A stretch of 36,777 bases of DNA from a virus: the IMG/VR virus record IMGVR_UViG_3300046171_000119, positions 1 through 36,777 of that record. One strand, 5' to 3'. The notes under the pieces were generated by a model, which saw nothing but the letters and a program-made list of their open reading frames with translations, ran no database searches and was not told where the DNA came from. A program made the translations under genes and the position numbers. Position 1 is the stretch's first letter, and each line of letters opens with the position of its first letter. Below are positions 16,088-21,618 of the stretch, in pieces.

Positions 16088-16105
16088 GGGGGGCTTCGGC
16101 CCCCC
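16088..16105 (+). terminator. GC-rich UUCG hairpin, intercistronic
   Basis: GGGGGG-CTTCGG-CCCCCC: 6-bp stem plus a C-G closed UUCG tetraloop, six bases past the stop codon. There is no T-run, so it is more likely an mRNA 3'-end stabiliser or pause site than a complete terminator. Confidence 0.6.
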
Positions 16106-16127
16106 ACCCAGCCAACGGAGGGAAACA

Positions 16128-16361
16128 ATGGCTATCACTCGCATTCACGTTAACCAGCACGTGATCCGGTCCAACGCCAAGAGCGGCGAACGCTGGCCGG
16201 TCTTCACGGTCAAGAACCGGAAGGACAACCATTACGCCAACGCTGTAGAGATCGATGGCCCCTGCCGCCTAGTCTATAGCCCGGACAAGCCCCTGTCCTG
16301 CGGCGCCAAGGTCTGGATCGAGCTTGACGATCAGAAGACCCGGGTCACCATCGACCCATAA
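16128..16361 (+). CDS. Conserved small protein (MAITRIHVNQHVI family), 77 aa
   Basis: Start chosen by ACGGAGGG eight bases upstream; longer frames upstream run through the previous gene. The sequence (TRIHVNQHVIRSNAKSGERW, VEIDGPCRLVYSPDKPLSCG, AKVWIEL) is a small beta-rich protein that I recall as widely conserved in phages and some bacteria, function unknown. Its stop is followed directly by a UUCG hairpin and then the hammerhead-like fold. Confidence 0.75.
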   Translation: MAITRIHVNQHVIRSNAKSGERWPVFTVKNRKDNHYANAVEIDGPCRLVYSPDKPLSCGAKVWIELDDQKTRVTIDP

Positions 16362-16367
16362 GACCCC

Positions 16368-16385
16368 GGGGGGCTTCGGCCCCCC
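16368..16385 (+). terminator. GC-rich UUCG hairpin abutting the hammerhead candidate
   Basis: Same 18-base hairpin as at 16088-16105 (GGGGGG-CTTCGG-CCCCCC). Its last base is immediately before helix III of the proposed ribozyme, so cleavage would leave this hairpin seven nucleotides from the new 3' end. Confidence 0.6.
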
Positions 16386-16440
16386 ACCCGTCGGGCAGTG
16401 TGTGCTGTCCCCTGATGATGGCTGTTAGGCCGAAACGGGT
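16386..16440 (+). ncRNA. Candidate type III hammerhead ribozyme
   Basis: Order of parts matches a hammerhead opened at helix III. Helix III is ACCCGU (16386-16391) with ACGGGU (16435-16440), six perfect pairs including the U-A pair next to the cleavage site. Cleavage base C is 16392 (GUC triplet). Helix I is GGGCAG (16393-16398) with CUG-U-CCC (16405-16411), one bulged U. Core CUGAUGA is 16412-16418. Helix II is GGC (16420-16422) with GCC (16429-16431), then GAA (16432-16434). One extra U at 16419 between the core and helix II departs from the consensus; it may be natural or one of the single-base insertions common in this sequence. Located between two genes of the cassette. Confidence 0.7.
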
Positions 16441-16464
16441 AACCTGACATAACGGAGGTACGAT

Positions 16465-16794
16465 ATGTCACTCACACGTACAACACTCGAGCTTGTGATC
16501 GAGAACAACAGAGTCGTCGGCATGCAGATCAAAGAGCCGGCACCACAGCCCGTCATCATCGATGACGAACCCGAGACGGTGACGTTCCGGATGGGCGTCA
16601 AGACCAGACAGCGGGCCATCGATCTTCTGTCCAACGCCCGCGAGGGGTTCACCATCGAGCAGCTTGGCGGGTTCCTTGGGCTGACCGAGAGCAGTGTCCA
16701 CACGCTGCTGACCGACCTGCGGAACGGCGGGACGGAGATCGAGGTCCAGCCCTCACCATACGGTGGCCGTCGTCGGGCCTACCGGATCGCTTAA
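16465..16794 (+). CDS. Winged-helix-like DNA-binding protein candidate, 109 aa
   Basis: ATG preceded by ACGGAGG. N-terminal ~40 residues are acidic and flexible. The C-terminal half (TRQRAIDLLSNAREGFTIEQ, LGGFLGLTESSVHTLLTDLR, then basic YGGRRRAYRI) has the helix-turn-helix and wing pattern of small winged-helix regulators. It is the first gene downstream of the hammerhead candidate, so cleavage would give its mRNA a new 5' end 72 bases before the ATG. Target unknown; control of the neighbouring promoters is a reasonable guess. Confidence 0.6.
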   Translation: MSLTRTTLELVIENNRVVGMQIKEPAPQPVIIDDEPETVTFRMGVKTRQRAIDLLSNAREGFTIEQLGGFLGLTESSVHTLLTDLRNGGTEIEVQPSPYGGRRRAYRIA

Positions 16795-16801
16795 CCACTG
16801 C

Positions 16802-16821
16802 GCGGGGGCTTCGGCCCCCGC
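16802..16821 (+). terminator. GC-rich UUCG hairpin, intercistronic
   Basis: GCGGGGG-CTTCGG... pairing to CCCCCGC, third UUCG hairpin of the cassette, eight bases past the HTH gene stop. No T-run. Confidence 0.55.
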
Positions 16822-16839
16822 CAACCAACGGAGGACAAG

Positions 16840-17022
16840 ATGAAGAACGAGTACACCACAGACATGAATGGCGAGATCATTCACACCAGTCAGCTTTGCT
16901 GCCGCTGCTCAGAGTTCAAGGGCGAGATGCAAAAACACGCTGACGAAGATATCGGTGGGTTCTTCCTGTGCAACTTTTGCGTAGGCGAGATCCTTGAACG
17001 GAAGCAGCGGGGGGACTGGTGA
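16840..17022 (+). CDS. Small zinc-finger-like protein, 60 aa
   Basis: Ribosome site ACGGAGG. Two Cys pairs (CCRC around residues 20-23 and CNFC around 45-48) separated by ~22 residues suggest a zinc site. The rest is charged. Its stop overlaps the next ATG (TGATG). No named family; function unknown. Confidence 0.65.
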   Translation: MKNEYTTDMNGEIIHTSQLCCRCSEFKGEMQKHADEDIGGFFLCNFCVGEILERKQRGDW

Positions 17023-17171
17023 TGACACAACAAGACATGATCGAGGGCGCCAAGCGCGCCAAGTTTAGGATCGAGTTCATGGCGATGATGCTACTCGCGG
17101 GTCGAAACGACGAAGCAGCGGAGGCGTACGAAGAGGCGCTGCGCGAGTTGGTACAGATCATCGGAGACTAA
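17022..17171 (+). CDS. Small helical protein, 49 aa
   Basis: Overlaps the preceding stop by one base (TGATG) and ends just before a terminator. The sequence (MIEGAKRAKFRIEFMAMMLL, then DEAAEAYEEALRELVQIIG) is two amphipathic helices. Translationally coupled to the zinc-finger-like gene, so it may act with it. No family known. Confidence 0.6.
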   Translation: MTQQDMIEGAKRAKFRIEFMAMMLLAGRNDEAAEAYEEALRELVQIIGD

Positions 17172-17177
17172 TAACAG

Positions 17178-17203
17178 AACCCCGGGCTTCGGTTCGGGGT
17201 TTT
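17178..17203 (+). terminator. Intrinsic terminator
   Basis: AACCCCG / CGGGGTT stem around a UUCG-containing loop, followed by TTTT, seven bases past the stop of the 49-aa gene. It ends the first cassette transcript. Confidence 0.7.
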
Positions 17204-17228
17204 CCCAAAAACCCTGCGGGTTTTTGGG
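17204..17228. terminator. Second perfect hairpin in tandem
   Basis: CCCAAAAACCC-TGC-GGGTTTTTGGG, an 11-bp perfect stem with a 3-base loop, directly after the first terminator. Symmetric, so it could act in both directions; no T-run beyond the stem. Confidence 0.5.
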
Positions 17229-17250
17229 TCTTAGGGCGCAGGTCGCAGGC

Positions 17251-17340
17251 CCACATATATATGGCGCGGGTCGCAGGTCGCAGGCGCAGGTCTATTATTT
17301 ATTGGATTAGTTGGGATATTCTGGTATTATTTAGGTGAGC
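17251..17340 (+). repeat. Promoter/repeat module 1 (pair with 17870-17960)
   Basis: Order of parts: CCACATATATATGGCGC (17251-17267), GCAGGTC-type heptamers (17270-17292), an A/T-rich stretch, then TTGGATTAGTTGGGATATT (17302-17320). The same order recurs at 17870-17960. Further heptamer copies lie just upstream at 17235-17250. A small inverted repeat TGAGC-aatatc-GCTCA follows at 17336-17351. Confidence 0.65.
17302..17320 (+). promoter_or_regulatory. Promoter-like element TTG-N6-TTGGGATATT
   Basis: Variant of the TTG-N6-ATGGGATAAT motif. It lies 50 bases before the ATG of the 63-aa gene and downstream of two terminators, where a new promoter is needed. Confidence 0.45.
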
Positions 17341-17369
17341 AATATCGCTCAATAACGGAGGTTAATTAA

Positions 17370-17561
17370 ATGAAGTATGCAGATGAAATCCAGAAAGCGA
17401 ATGGGCTGATCAGTCAGGCTATTCACATGCTGGAAGAAGTGACATGCGCCATGATGGATGATGACTTTGCCGATGAGGCAAAGCTCGACACCATCGAGCA
17501 CCACATCGGTGAGCTTGAGCATGTCGAGGGTGAGCTTGAAAGCATAGCGCCCACCAACTAG
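17370..17561 (+). CDS. Small acidic helical protein, 63 aa
   Basis: Ribosome site ACGGAGG, ten bases before ATG. Mostly helical and acidic (LISQAIHMLEEVTCAMMDDD, HHIGELEHVEGELESI), with no membrane or metal site. Shares size, acidity and an ELES-type end with the next gene, so the two may be distant paralogues. Function unknown. Confidence 0.6.
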   Translation: MKYADEIQKANGLISQAIHMLEEVTCAMMDDDFADEAKLDTIEHHIGELEHVEGELESIAPTN

Positions 17562-17566
17562 ACCCT

Positions 17567-17606
17567 CCGTGCCCGGGCAGGCTGGATACCTGCCCGGGGA
17601 ACACGG
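17567..17606 (+). terminator. Strong hairpin CCCGGGCAGG / CCTGCCCGGG
   Basis: 10-bp perfect inner stem (17572-17581 with 17589-17598), loop CTGGATA, and an outer CCGTG / CACGG pairing. Six bases past the 63-aa gene stop, no T-run. Attenuator or 3'-end protection. Confidence 0.55.
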
Positions 17607-17627
17607 ACCAAACGGAGACAGAAAACA

Positions 17628-17816
17628 ATGGAAAAAGAAAATAAAATCCCGGCTTTACAGCAGACCATCGCAGGCATCAAAGCCTGTGTCACATGCTTGG
17701 AGAGCCAACTCAAAAACCCTGACGACAAAGCAGTCATCTATTTTCTAGACCGGACAATACGCGAGTGCCGACATCTCAAGGACGAGATCGAGGTCGAGCT
17801 TGAAAGCCTGCGCTAA
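17628..17816 (+). CDS. Small helical protein, 62 aa
   Basis: Ribosome site CGGAGA ten bases upstream. One helical protein (LQQTIAGIKACVTCLESQLK, RHLKDEIEVELESLR) with two Cys spaced CVTC. Function unknown. Followed by a strong terminator, so it closes this transcript. Confidence 0.6.
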   Translation: MEKENKIPALQQTIAGIKACVTCLESQLKNPDDKAVIYFLDRTIRECRHLKDEIEVELESLR

Positions 17817-17831
17817 TCGGTCCCTCCGGAG

Positions 17832-17864
17832 ACTAGGGCCACCATTCGGTGGCCCTAGTTTTTT
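17832..17864 (+). terminator. Intrinsic terminator
   Basis: ACTAGGGCCACC-ATTC-GGTGGCCCTAGT, a 12-bp perfect stem, followed by TTTTT. Textbook strong terminator after the 62-aa gene. Confidence 0.88.
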
Positions 17865-17869
17865 GCGGT

Positions 17870-17960
17870 CCATATACATATGGCGCAGGACGCAGGACGC
17901 AGGACGCAGGATTATTTTATTTGATTAGATGGGATTATCTGATAATATCTTAGGACATGG
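17870..17960 (+). repeat. Promoter/repeat module 2 (pair with 17251-17340)
   Basis: CCATATACATATGGCGC (17870-17886), GCAGGAC heptamers repeated about three times (17885-17910), an A/T-rich stretch, then TTGATTAGATGGGATTAT (17921-17938) with an ATTATC-T-GATAAT inverted repeat. It differs from module 1 in the heptamer base: A here, T there. Confidence 0.65.
17921..17938 (+). promoter_or_regulatory. Promoter-like element TTG-N5-ATGGGATTAT
   Basis: Same motif family as at 17302, 19850 and 24408. Lies directly after a strong terminator and 43 bases before the GP88-like gene start. Confidence 0.45.
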
Positions 17961-17980
17961 AAAAACGCGGAGGTTAAACC

Positions 17981-18646
17981 ATGCAAATGCAAACCCGATA
18001 TAAGAAAAGCCGCCGAGCTATGGCGGACTATCCATTCAAAGCCCTAAAACCGGTCACCAATAAGAAGCTTTTAAAAGAAGTCCTAAAAGGCCGCTTCAAA
18101 GGTTACCGCGTCCACACTCTGACGCTAGAAGAGCGGGCAACATGTCCCGCAACATGCCACCATCTAGAGTCATGCTATGGTAATAACATGCCATTCGCAC
18201 ACCGGCTGGAACATGGGCCGGAGTTAATCGCCAAGATTGACGACGAATTAAAAGCCCGCCATGACAAGCTGACGCTGGTTCGGTTGCATGTCCTGGGCGA
18301 TTTTTGGTCCGTCGAATATGTCGAACAATGGGGCCGGTGGCTGGATGATCACCCGAAGCTGGCCGCATGGGGCTACTCGCATAACTGGCCCGACAGCATC
18401 ATTCCGCTGGAAAGGGCCATCGGGCAAGCCATCCAACGGGTAAAGGATCGGCACCCGGACCGCTTCCGGATTCGCTGGTCAGATCGCCCCGATCTGCCCG
18501 ACAGCGCCAACAGTGAAGCGTTAGCGCAGCCGGTAAAAGGTGAAAGCTTGATCTGTCCAGAACAGGAAGGCAAGACCGGCGGTTGCGGTGATTGCGTCCT
18601 GTGCTGGGAACAGCCCGCCCGCAATGTCATATTCAAAACACACTAG
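17981..18646 (+). CDS. GP88-like Cys-rich phage protein, 221 aa
   Basis: Ribosome site CGGAGG eight bases upstream. Motifs: TCPATCHHLESCYGNNMPF (Cys cluster near residues 50-65), VRLHVLGDFWSVEYVEQWGR near 100-120, and a C-terminal cluster CPEQEGKTGGCGDCVLCW. This layout (T-C-P-x-x-C ... C-Y, R-x-H-x-x-G-D-F, C-x-x-C-x-x-C-W) matches the 'gene 88 protein' family that I recall from mycobacteriophages and other phages; biochemical function is unknown to me. The conserved Cys, His and Asp suggest a metal or Fe-S centre. Last gene of the cassette, ending before a bidirectional terminator. Confidence 0.7.
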   Translation: MQMQTRYKKSRRAMADYPFKALKPVTNKKLLKEVLKGRFKGYRVHTLTLEERATCPATCHHLESCYGNNMPFAHRLEHGPELIAKIDDELKARHDKLTLVRLHVLGDFWSVEYVEQWGRWLDDHPKLAAWGYSHNWPDSIIPLERAIGQAIQRVKDRHPDRFRIRWSDRPDLPDSANSEALAQPVKGESLICPEQEGKTGGCGDCVLCWEQPARNVIFKTH

Positions 18647-18661
18647 GAGCTTCCTCCGGGA

Positions 18662-18694
18662 AACGGGGACGGACTATAGTCCGTCCCCGTTTTC
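18662..18694. terminator. Bidirectional terminator between convergent genes
   Basis: A perfect 30-base palindrome (AACGGGGACGGACTA and its complement, 18662-18691) followed by TT on the plus strand. It sits between the plus-strand GP88-like gene and the minus-strand nuclease gene, overlapping the last codons of the latter. Confidence 0.7.
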
Positions 18695-19165
18695 GTTCGT
18701 GCTGCCGGCGCCATCATCACAGGGCGCAGGGCCGCAGGACGCAGGATCGAGCAACTCGATCCATGACTCACGGGCCGCAAGGCGCAGGGCGCAGGGCGCA
18801 GCAGATATATCACCATACCAGCGGGCCGCAGGACGCAGGACCGAGAGCCGCGAACCGTGCAACTTGGCCGCTAAACCACCGTCAAACAAAAATACAAGCC
18901 TCGTAGAGGGGTCGTGGACCAAGAAAAAACTGACACCACCACACCGCGTATGCCCCAAATGCCAAGCAATCTGGGATTTTGAGATGGTAAAGCGGTCATT
19001 CTTGGTAATTTTTAGTTCAGCCCATACCGGCACACCATCCATGCACAGATATACGTCCGGCATACCTTCACCGGCACGGTTCTCAATCCGCTGGCAGTGG
19101 GTCTTTTTCGGTAACTTCTGCCTCAATGAGTTCCATAGCTGGCGTTCTGTCCGAGGCATCTTCAA
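18674..19165 (-). CDS. PD-(D/E)XK nuclease (VRR-NUC / resolvase-like)
   Basis: 163 aa; the start overlaps the terminase small subunit by 83 bases. Nuclease core: TERQLWNSLRQKLP, RIENRAGEGMPDVYL (D37), VWAELKIT (E50, K52) and SKSQIAWHL (Q65), the PD-x(n)-ExK order. The family usually ends near residue 110; here about 55 more residues (from SVLRPAARW) are encoded by the GCAGG-repeat region and look added. Next to terS it may nick or trim DNA during packaging, as nucleases do in other packaging modules; that role is inference. Confidence 0.75.
   Translation of the reverse strand: MKMPRTERQLWNSLRQKLPKKTHCQRIENRAGEGMPDVYLCMDGVPVWAELKITKNDRFTISKSQIAWHLGHTRCGGVSFFLVHDPSTRLVFLFDGGLAAKLHGSRLSVLRPAARWYGDISAAPCALRLAARESWIELLDPASCGPAPCDDGAGSTNENGDGL
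18721..18845. repeat. GCAGG-type short repeat cluster within the nuclease 3' end
   Basis: Repeated GCAGGAC, GCAGGGC and close variants, with a perfect hairpin GGATCGAG-CAA-CTCGATCC at 18744-18762. Related to the heptamers of the two cassette modules. It lies inside the coding sequence for the unusual C-terminal tail of the nuclease. Confidence 0.6.
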
Positions 19166-19622
19166 CCCTCTTCATATTGTCAAAGGCATGTGGGTGTCGT
19201 TTGCGAAGATCATCGAGTCGGGCGACGATCTCTTCCCGCGACAGTTGGTCAAGCTGGTGGATGTGGTTCTGTTCCCGCCGGTCTATGGTCAGGCCACCGA
19301 GAGCGGACCTGATCTTCTCCGCATTGATGGCGGCAGAGAATTGACCAGACTCTTCTGCCCCGCGCGACAGTTCGTCAAGGCGTTTGAGTTGACCGACAAG
19401 GGTCACGCCGTATTTGCGCTCCCGCTCTTCCCGCAGTTCTTTGATCAGATCAGTGACCAGAGGGTAGGACGTACCATCCAGCAGTTTGTATGCGTGTTGC
19501 TTGGCGGCGTCGGGCGAGTAGCCAGCCAGCCGAGCGCACTCAGCATTACTGTATCGCCCCTCGACGTAGTACCTAGCAAACTCTCGTTGCCTGTTGGTCA
19601 GGCCAGCGGTCTTCTTTGGCAA
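19083..19622 (-). CDS. terS: Terminase small subunit
   Basis: 179 aa. LTNRQREFARYYVEGRYSNAECARLAGY is the N-terminal HTH (residues ~8-35) that binds packaging sites; a central helical oligomerisation region follows (LVGQLKRLDELSRGAEESGQ, FSAAINAEKIRSALGGL) and an acidic tail. The start is a TTG at 19622 with GGGGG six bases upstream; a weak start suits a low-dose protein. It is the first gene of a minus-strand unit with the nuclease, and 3.5 kb from terL. Confident on family, less on the exact start. Confidence 0.85.
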   Translation of the reverse strand: MPKKTAGLTNRQREFARYYVEGRYSNAECARLAGYSPDAAKQHAYKLLDGTSYPLVTDLIKELREERERKYGVTLVGQLKRLDELSRGAEESGQFSAAINAEKIRSALGGLTIDRREQNHIHQLDQLSREEIVARLDDLRKRHPHAFDNMKRVEDASDRTPAMELIEAEVTEKDPLPAD

Positions 19623-19744
19623 GGTAAGCCCCCTATAGGTTTTTCTGTGGGTTTTTGTTTTTCAAAAGGAAAAGGTCGCGCGCGTCGGACTCGCAACGGG
19701 ACAAACGGGCCGAAGCGGGCCGAGAATTGTTCAACAAAAACAAC

Positions 19745-19771
19745 ACTTGTCCCACTTGTCCCACTTGTCCC
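19745..19771. repeat. Three tandem ACTTGTCCC repeats
   Basis: Three perfect 9-bp copies, about 125 bases upstream of the terS start (GGGACAAGT on its coding strand). A related GGGACAAAC lies at 19698-19706. Iterated sites next to terS resemble small-terminase or regulator binding sites. Confidence 0.7.
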
Positions 19772-19849
19772 ACCATTTTTCAAAAATTTTTTCCAAAAAC
19801 TTTTTCGTGTGGAAAAAGCTATAGGAGCGAACACGCTTAATATTTTCTC

Positions 19850-19868
19850 TTGTGTAACATGGGATAAT
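19850..19868 (+). promoter_or_regulatory. Promoter-like element TTG-N6-ATGGGATAAT
   Basis: TTG at 19850-19852, ATGGGATAAT at 19859-19868: an extended -10 (TGG-GATAAT). About 80 bases before the first early gene. Confidence 0.5.
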
Positions 19869-19947
19869 ATGAGACGATCCTCAATGTTGGTTCTACATGG
19901 GACTATATAGGTCCAAGGACCGAGGTTCAAGTTTCACGGAGGTTTAC

Positions 19948-20259
19948 ATGAAAAAGCAGAACGAAATGATCGCGAGTCTTGAGTCTCGCGCCGAGGCACT
20001 GGGTGGCGAGGTTGAGGTTACGCGGTATCGCTACATTAAGGAGGCGATTGTCGAGGCCAAGTTCGGCAGCGGCAGCAACCTGATGGTCTGTATTGGTCCG
20101 CGTGGTGGCATCAAGTATTGCTCTTGGTTCGTGACTGCCAGCGATGGCGTCTGGTCTGTCCACCATGACGACCATCGGTTCACGGGCATTCGTAATGCCG
20201 ACGAGGTGGAGAAGTTCTTTAGCCGCGTTCAATTCTATGCAGTAAGGGAGGCAGCGTGA
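19948..20259 (+). CDS. Hypothetical early protein, 103 aa
   Basis: First gene of the long early operon. ATG 19948 follows CACGGAGG by five bases; a longer frame from 19897 exists but lacks a ribosome site. Compact alpha/beta-looking protein (SLESRAEALGGEVEVTRYRY, NLMVCIGPRGGIKYCSWFV). No family recognised. Its stop overlaps the next ATG (TGATG). Confidence 0.65.
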   Translation: MKKQNEMIASLESRAEALGGEVEVTRYRYIKEAIVEAKFGSGSNLMVCIGPRGGIKYCSWFVTASDGVWSVHHDDHRFTGIRNADEVEKFFSRVQFYAVREAA

Positions 20260-20585
20260 TGCCGAGATATTTTGCGAAACAGGAGGTGGTCAGCAACGGG
20301 CTGATCATCTCGACGAGCACCACCCACATGGTGGACAGCATCGACAAGTTGAAGAAGGTGATCATTCGCAACCGCGATTTCCTGCGGAAGAAGATGAACA
20401 CCGAGTTGGAGGATTTTTCCAATCGCGTCCGCGTGTATCGGTTCGGGCGTGATGAGTTCAATCAGATGCGGGCGATACCGCACGGCATCTACGAGGTCGA
20501 TGAGTTCGTGGATATGGGTGAGAAGTGGGCCACGGTCACGCGGACCAAGCGCATGTTCATTGATACGGAAGGAGAGTTGACATGA
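20259..20585 (+). CDS. Hypothetical early protein, 108 aa
   Basis: Coupled start (TGATG) to the previous gene. Lys/Arg-rich alpha/beta protein (VVSNGLIISTSTTHMVDSID, FLRKKMNTELEDFSNRVRVY). Overlaps the next gene by four bases (ATGA). No family recognised; likely one of the host-takeover proteins typical of early operons. Confidence 0.65.
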   Translation: MPRYFAKQEVVSNGLIISTSTTHMVDSIDKLKKVIIRNRDFLRKKMNTELEDFSNRVRVYRFGRDEFNQMRAIPHGIYEVDEFVDMGEKWATVTRTKRMFIDTEGELT

Positions 20586-21037
20586 TTAAGGTTGAGCATT
20601 CGGCGTCCACTGGTGCGCCAATGGTTACCATCTCATCCAGCCCGACGTGGGATGCGTGGGCAGAGATTGCCGAGGCTGTGTGGGTCACGGCACTGGAGGG
20701 CGGCTGCAATTACTGGATGGACTACATCCACATTCGCCATCTGGAGACGAGTGCCCCATACGACAAGCTGCCGGAGGGCCGGTACTGGAGTCTGAAAGAC
20801 GGTGGCGACATCATCAAAAATTTCAGCATCGCGGTTCACCACAACGCTGACGACTGGCCGTCCAGCACATCCGAGGTTACCGAGGCCAAGTCATTTGATG
20901 TGGTCACGGTGGGCATCAACAATCTGCCGCCGGAGATCAAGCTGTCGATTATGAATCCATACACCTGTGACATCGACGCCGAGATTGCGGACATGATCGT
21001 GCAGACAGGTTTGTTCGGGAGTGTGGTCTATGGGTAA
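20582..21037 (+). CDS. Hypothetical early protein, 151 aa
   Basis: ATG overlaps the previous stop. Trp- and Asp-rich globular protein (SSPTWDAWAEIAEAVWVTAL, CNYWMDYIHIRHL). No catalytic or metal motif that I recognise. Function unknown. Confidence 0.65.
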   Translation: MIKVEHSASTGAPMVTISSSPTWDAWAEIAEAVWVTALEGGCNYWMDYIHIRHLETSAPYDKLPEGRYWSLKDGGDIIKNFSIAVHHNADDWPSSTSEVTEAKSFDVVTVGINNLPPEIKLSIMNPYTCDIDAEIADMIVQTGLFGSVVYG

Positions 21038-21287
21038 ACGAGCAAGGGTGGCACCGCCTTGGGTGCGTGGCGATGCGAAGCACGGCAGTCCCAAGGACCG
21101 AGGTTCGGCGGACAGGTATTATGGTCGGCGGTACAACCCGCATTGGGAGTGGTACAGCGATCATGGGTGTCAGCGCATAGACTCTGAGCACATGACCGTC
21201 GAGGAGATTGGTGAATACAACGAGGGCTGGCATGGCGAGACAGGCGAGAAGGTCTGGTTCGAGCCGGAGCCGAGGGAGGATTATTGA
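21030..21287 (+). CDS. Conserved early protein with DRYYGR motif, 85 aa
   Basis: ATG 21030 overlaps the end of the previous gene by eight bases. Contains SADRYYGRRYNPHWEW and MTVEEIGEYNEGWHGETGEK, a pattern I recall from short proteins in the early regions of many marine phages and some bacterial genomes, where tyrosine- and tryptophan-rich segments alternate. Function unknown. Ends as TGATG with the next gene. Confidence 0.7.
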   Translation: MGKRARVAPPWVRGDAKHGSPKDRGSADRYYGRRYNPHWEWYSDHGCQRIDSEHMTVEEIGEYNEGWHGETGEKVWFEPEPREDY

Positions 21288-21439
21288 TGACAAAGAGATG
21301 GAAGGTCGAAGTAATTGTCTGTCACAGGTTTGATGTTGAGGCAGACAGCTATGACGAGGCTAGGGAAGAAGCAAACCACGTTATCTGGGATGACAACATC
21401 GAAGATGTGCGTGTGGAATTAGAAGAGAGGTTGGACTGA
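21287..21439 (+). CDS. Hypothetical protein, 50 aa
   Basis: Short gene coupled on both sides by TGATG overlaps. The product is acidic (WKVEVIVCHRFDVEADSYDE, then a helix to ELEERLD) with the look of a small alpha/beta fold like that of short phage antirepressor-type or DUF proteins. No family assigned. Confidence 0.6.
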   Translation: MTKRWKVEVIVCHRFDVEADSYDEAREEANHVIWDDNIEDVRVELEERLD

Positions 21440-21618
21440 TGGAAGAACTACCGCTCGACCATGAGCCTAGCCTCGACCATTGGGCGAAGGGTATCGCCGA
21501 CGAGGACGTAGCCACCGGCTACCACACAAACTGGGATCATGCCTATGAAGAGGCATGGCACGGGTTGGATGCTGAATACAACTACACCTACGAGTATCAG
21601 GGAGAGAGGGTAGAGTGA
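21439..21618 (+). CDS. Hypothetical acidic protein, 59 aa
   Basis: Overlaps neighbours by one base at each end (TGATG). Acidic, His/Tyr/Trp-rich (HWAKGIADEDVATGYHTNWD, AYEEAWHGLDAEYNY). The short Tyr-rich composition resembles the 85-aa gene product upstream. Function unknown. Confidence 0.6.
   Translation: MEELPLDHEPSLDHWAKGIADEDVATGYHTNWDHAYEEAWHGLDAEYNYTYEYQGERVE

Larger units (their letters stand above)
19623..19947. other. Divergent intergenic region upstream of terS and the early operon
   Basis: 325 bases without a gene. Contents: a triple 9-bp repeat (19745-19771), a small inverted repeat TTGTT-C-AACAA (19727-19737), A/T tracts, a CTTTTTC-GTGTG-GAAAAAG hairpin (19800-19818) and a plus-strand promoter-like element (19850-19868). 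A good candidate for control of both operons, and for a packaging or replication site. Confidence 0.5.

Noticed and set aside
17235-17910. GCAGG heptamers as a CRISPR array
   Set aside because: Repeat units are 7 bp and contiguous, with no 25-40 bp repeat-spacer alternation and no cas gene.
18588-19910. Long plus-strand open frame of 440 codons opposite terS and the nuclease
   Set aside because: It is the antisense frame of two recognisable genes, has no ribosome site, and its translation shows no coherent domain.
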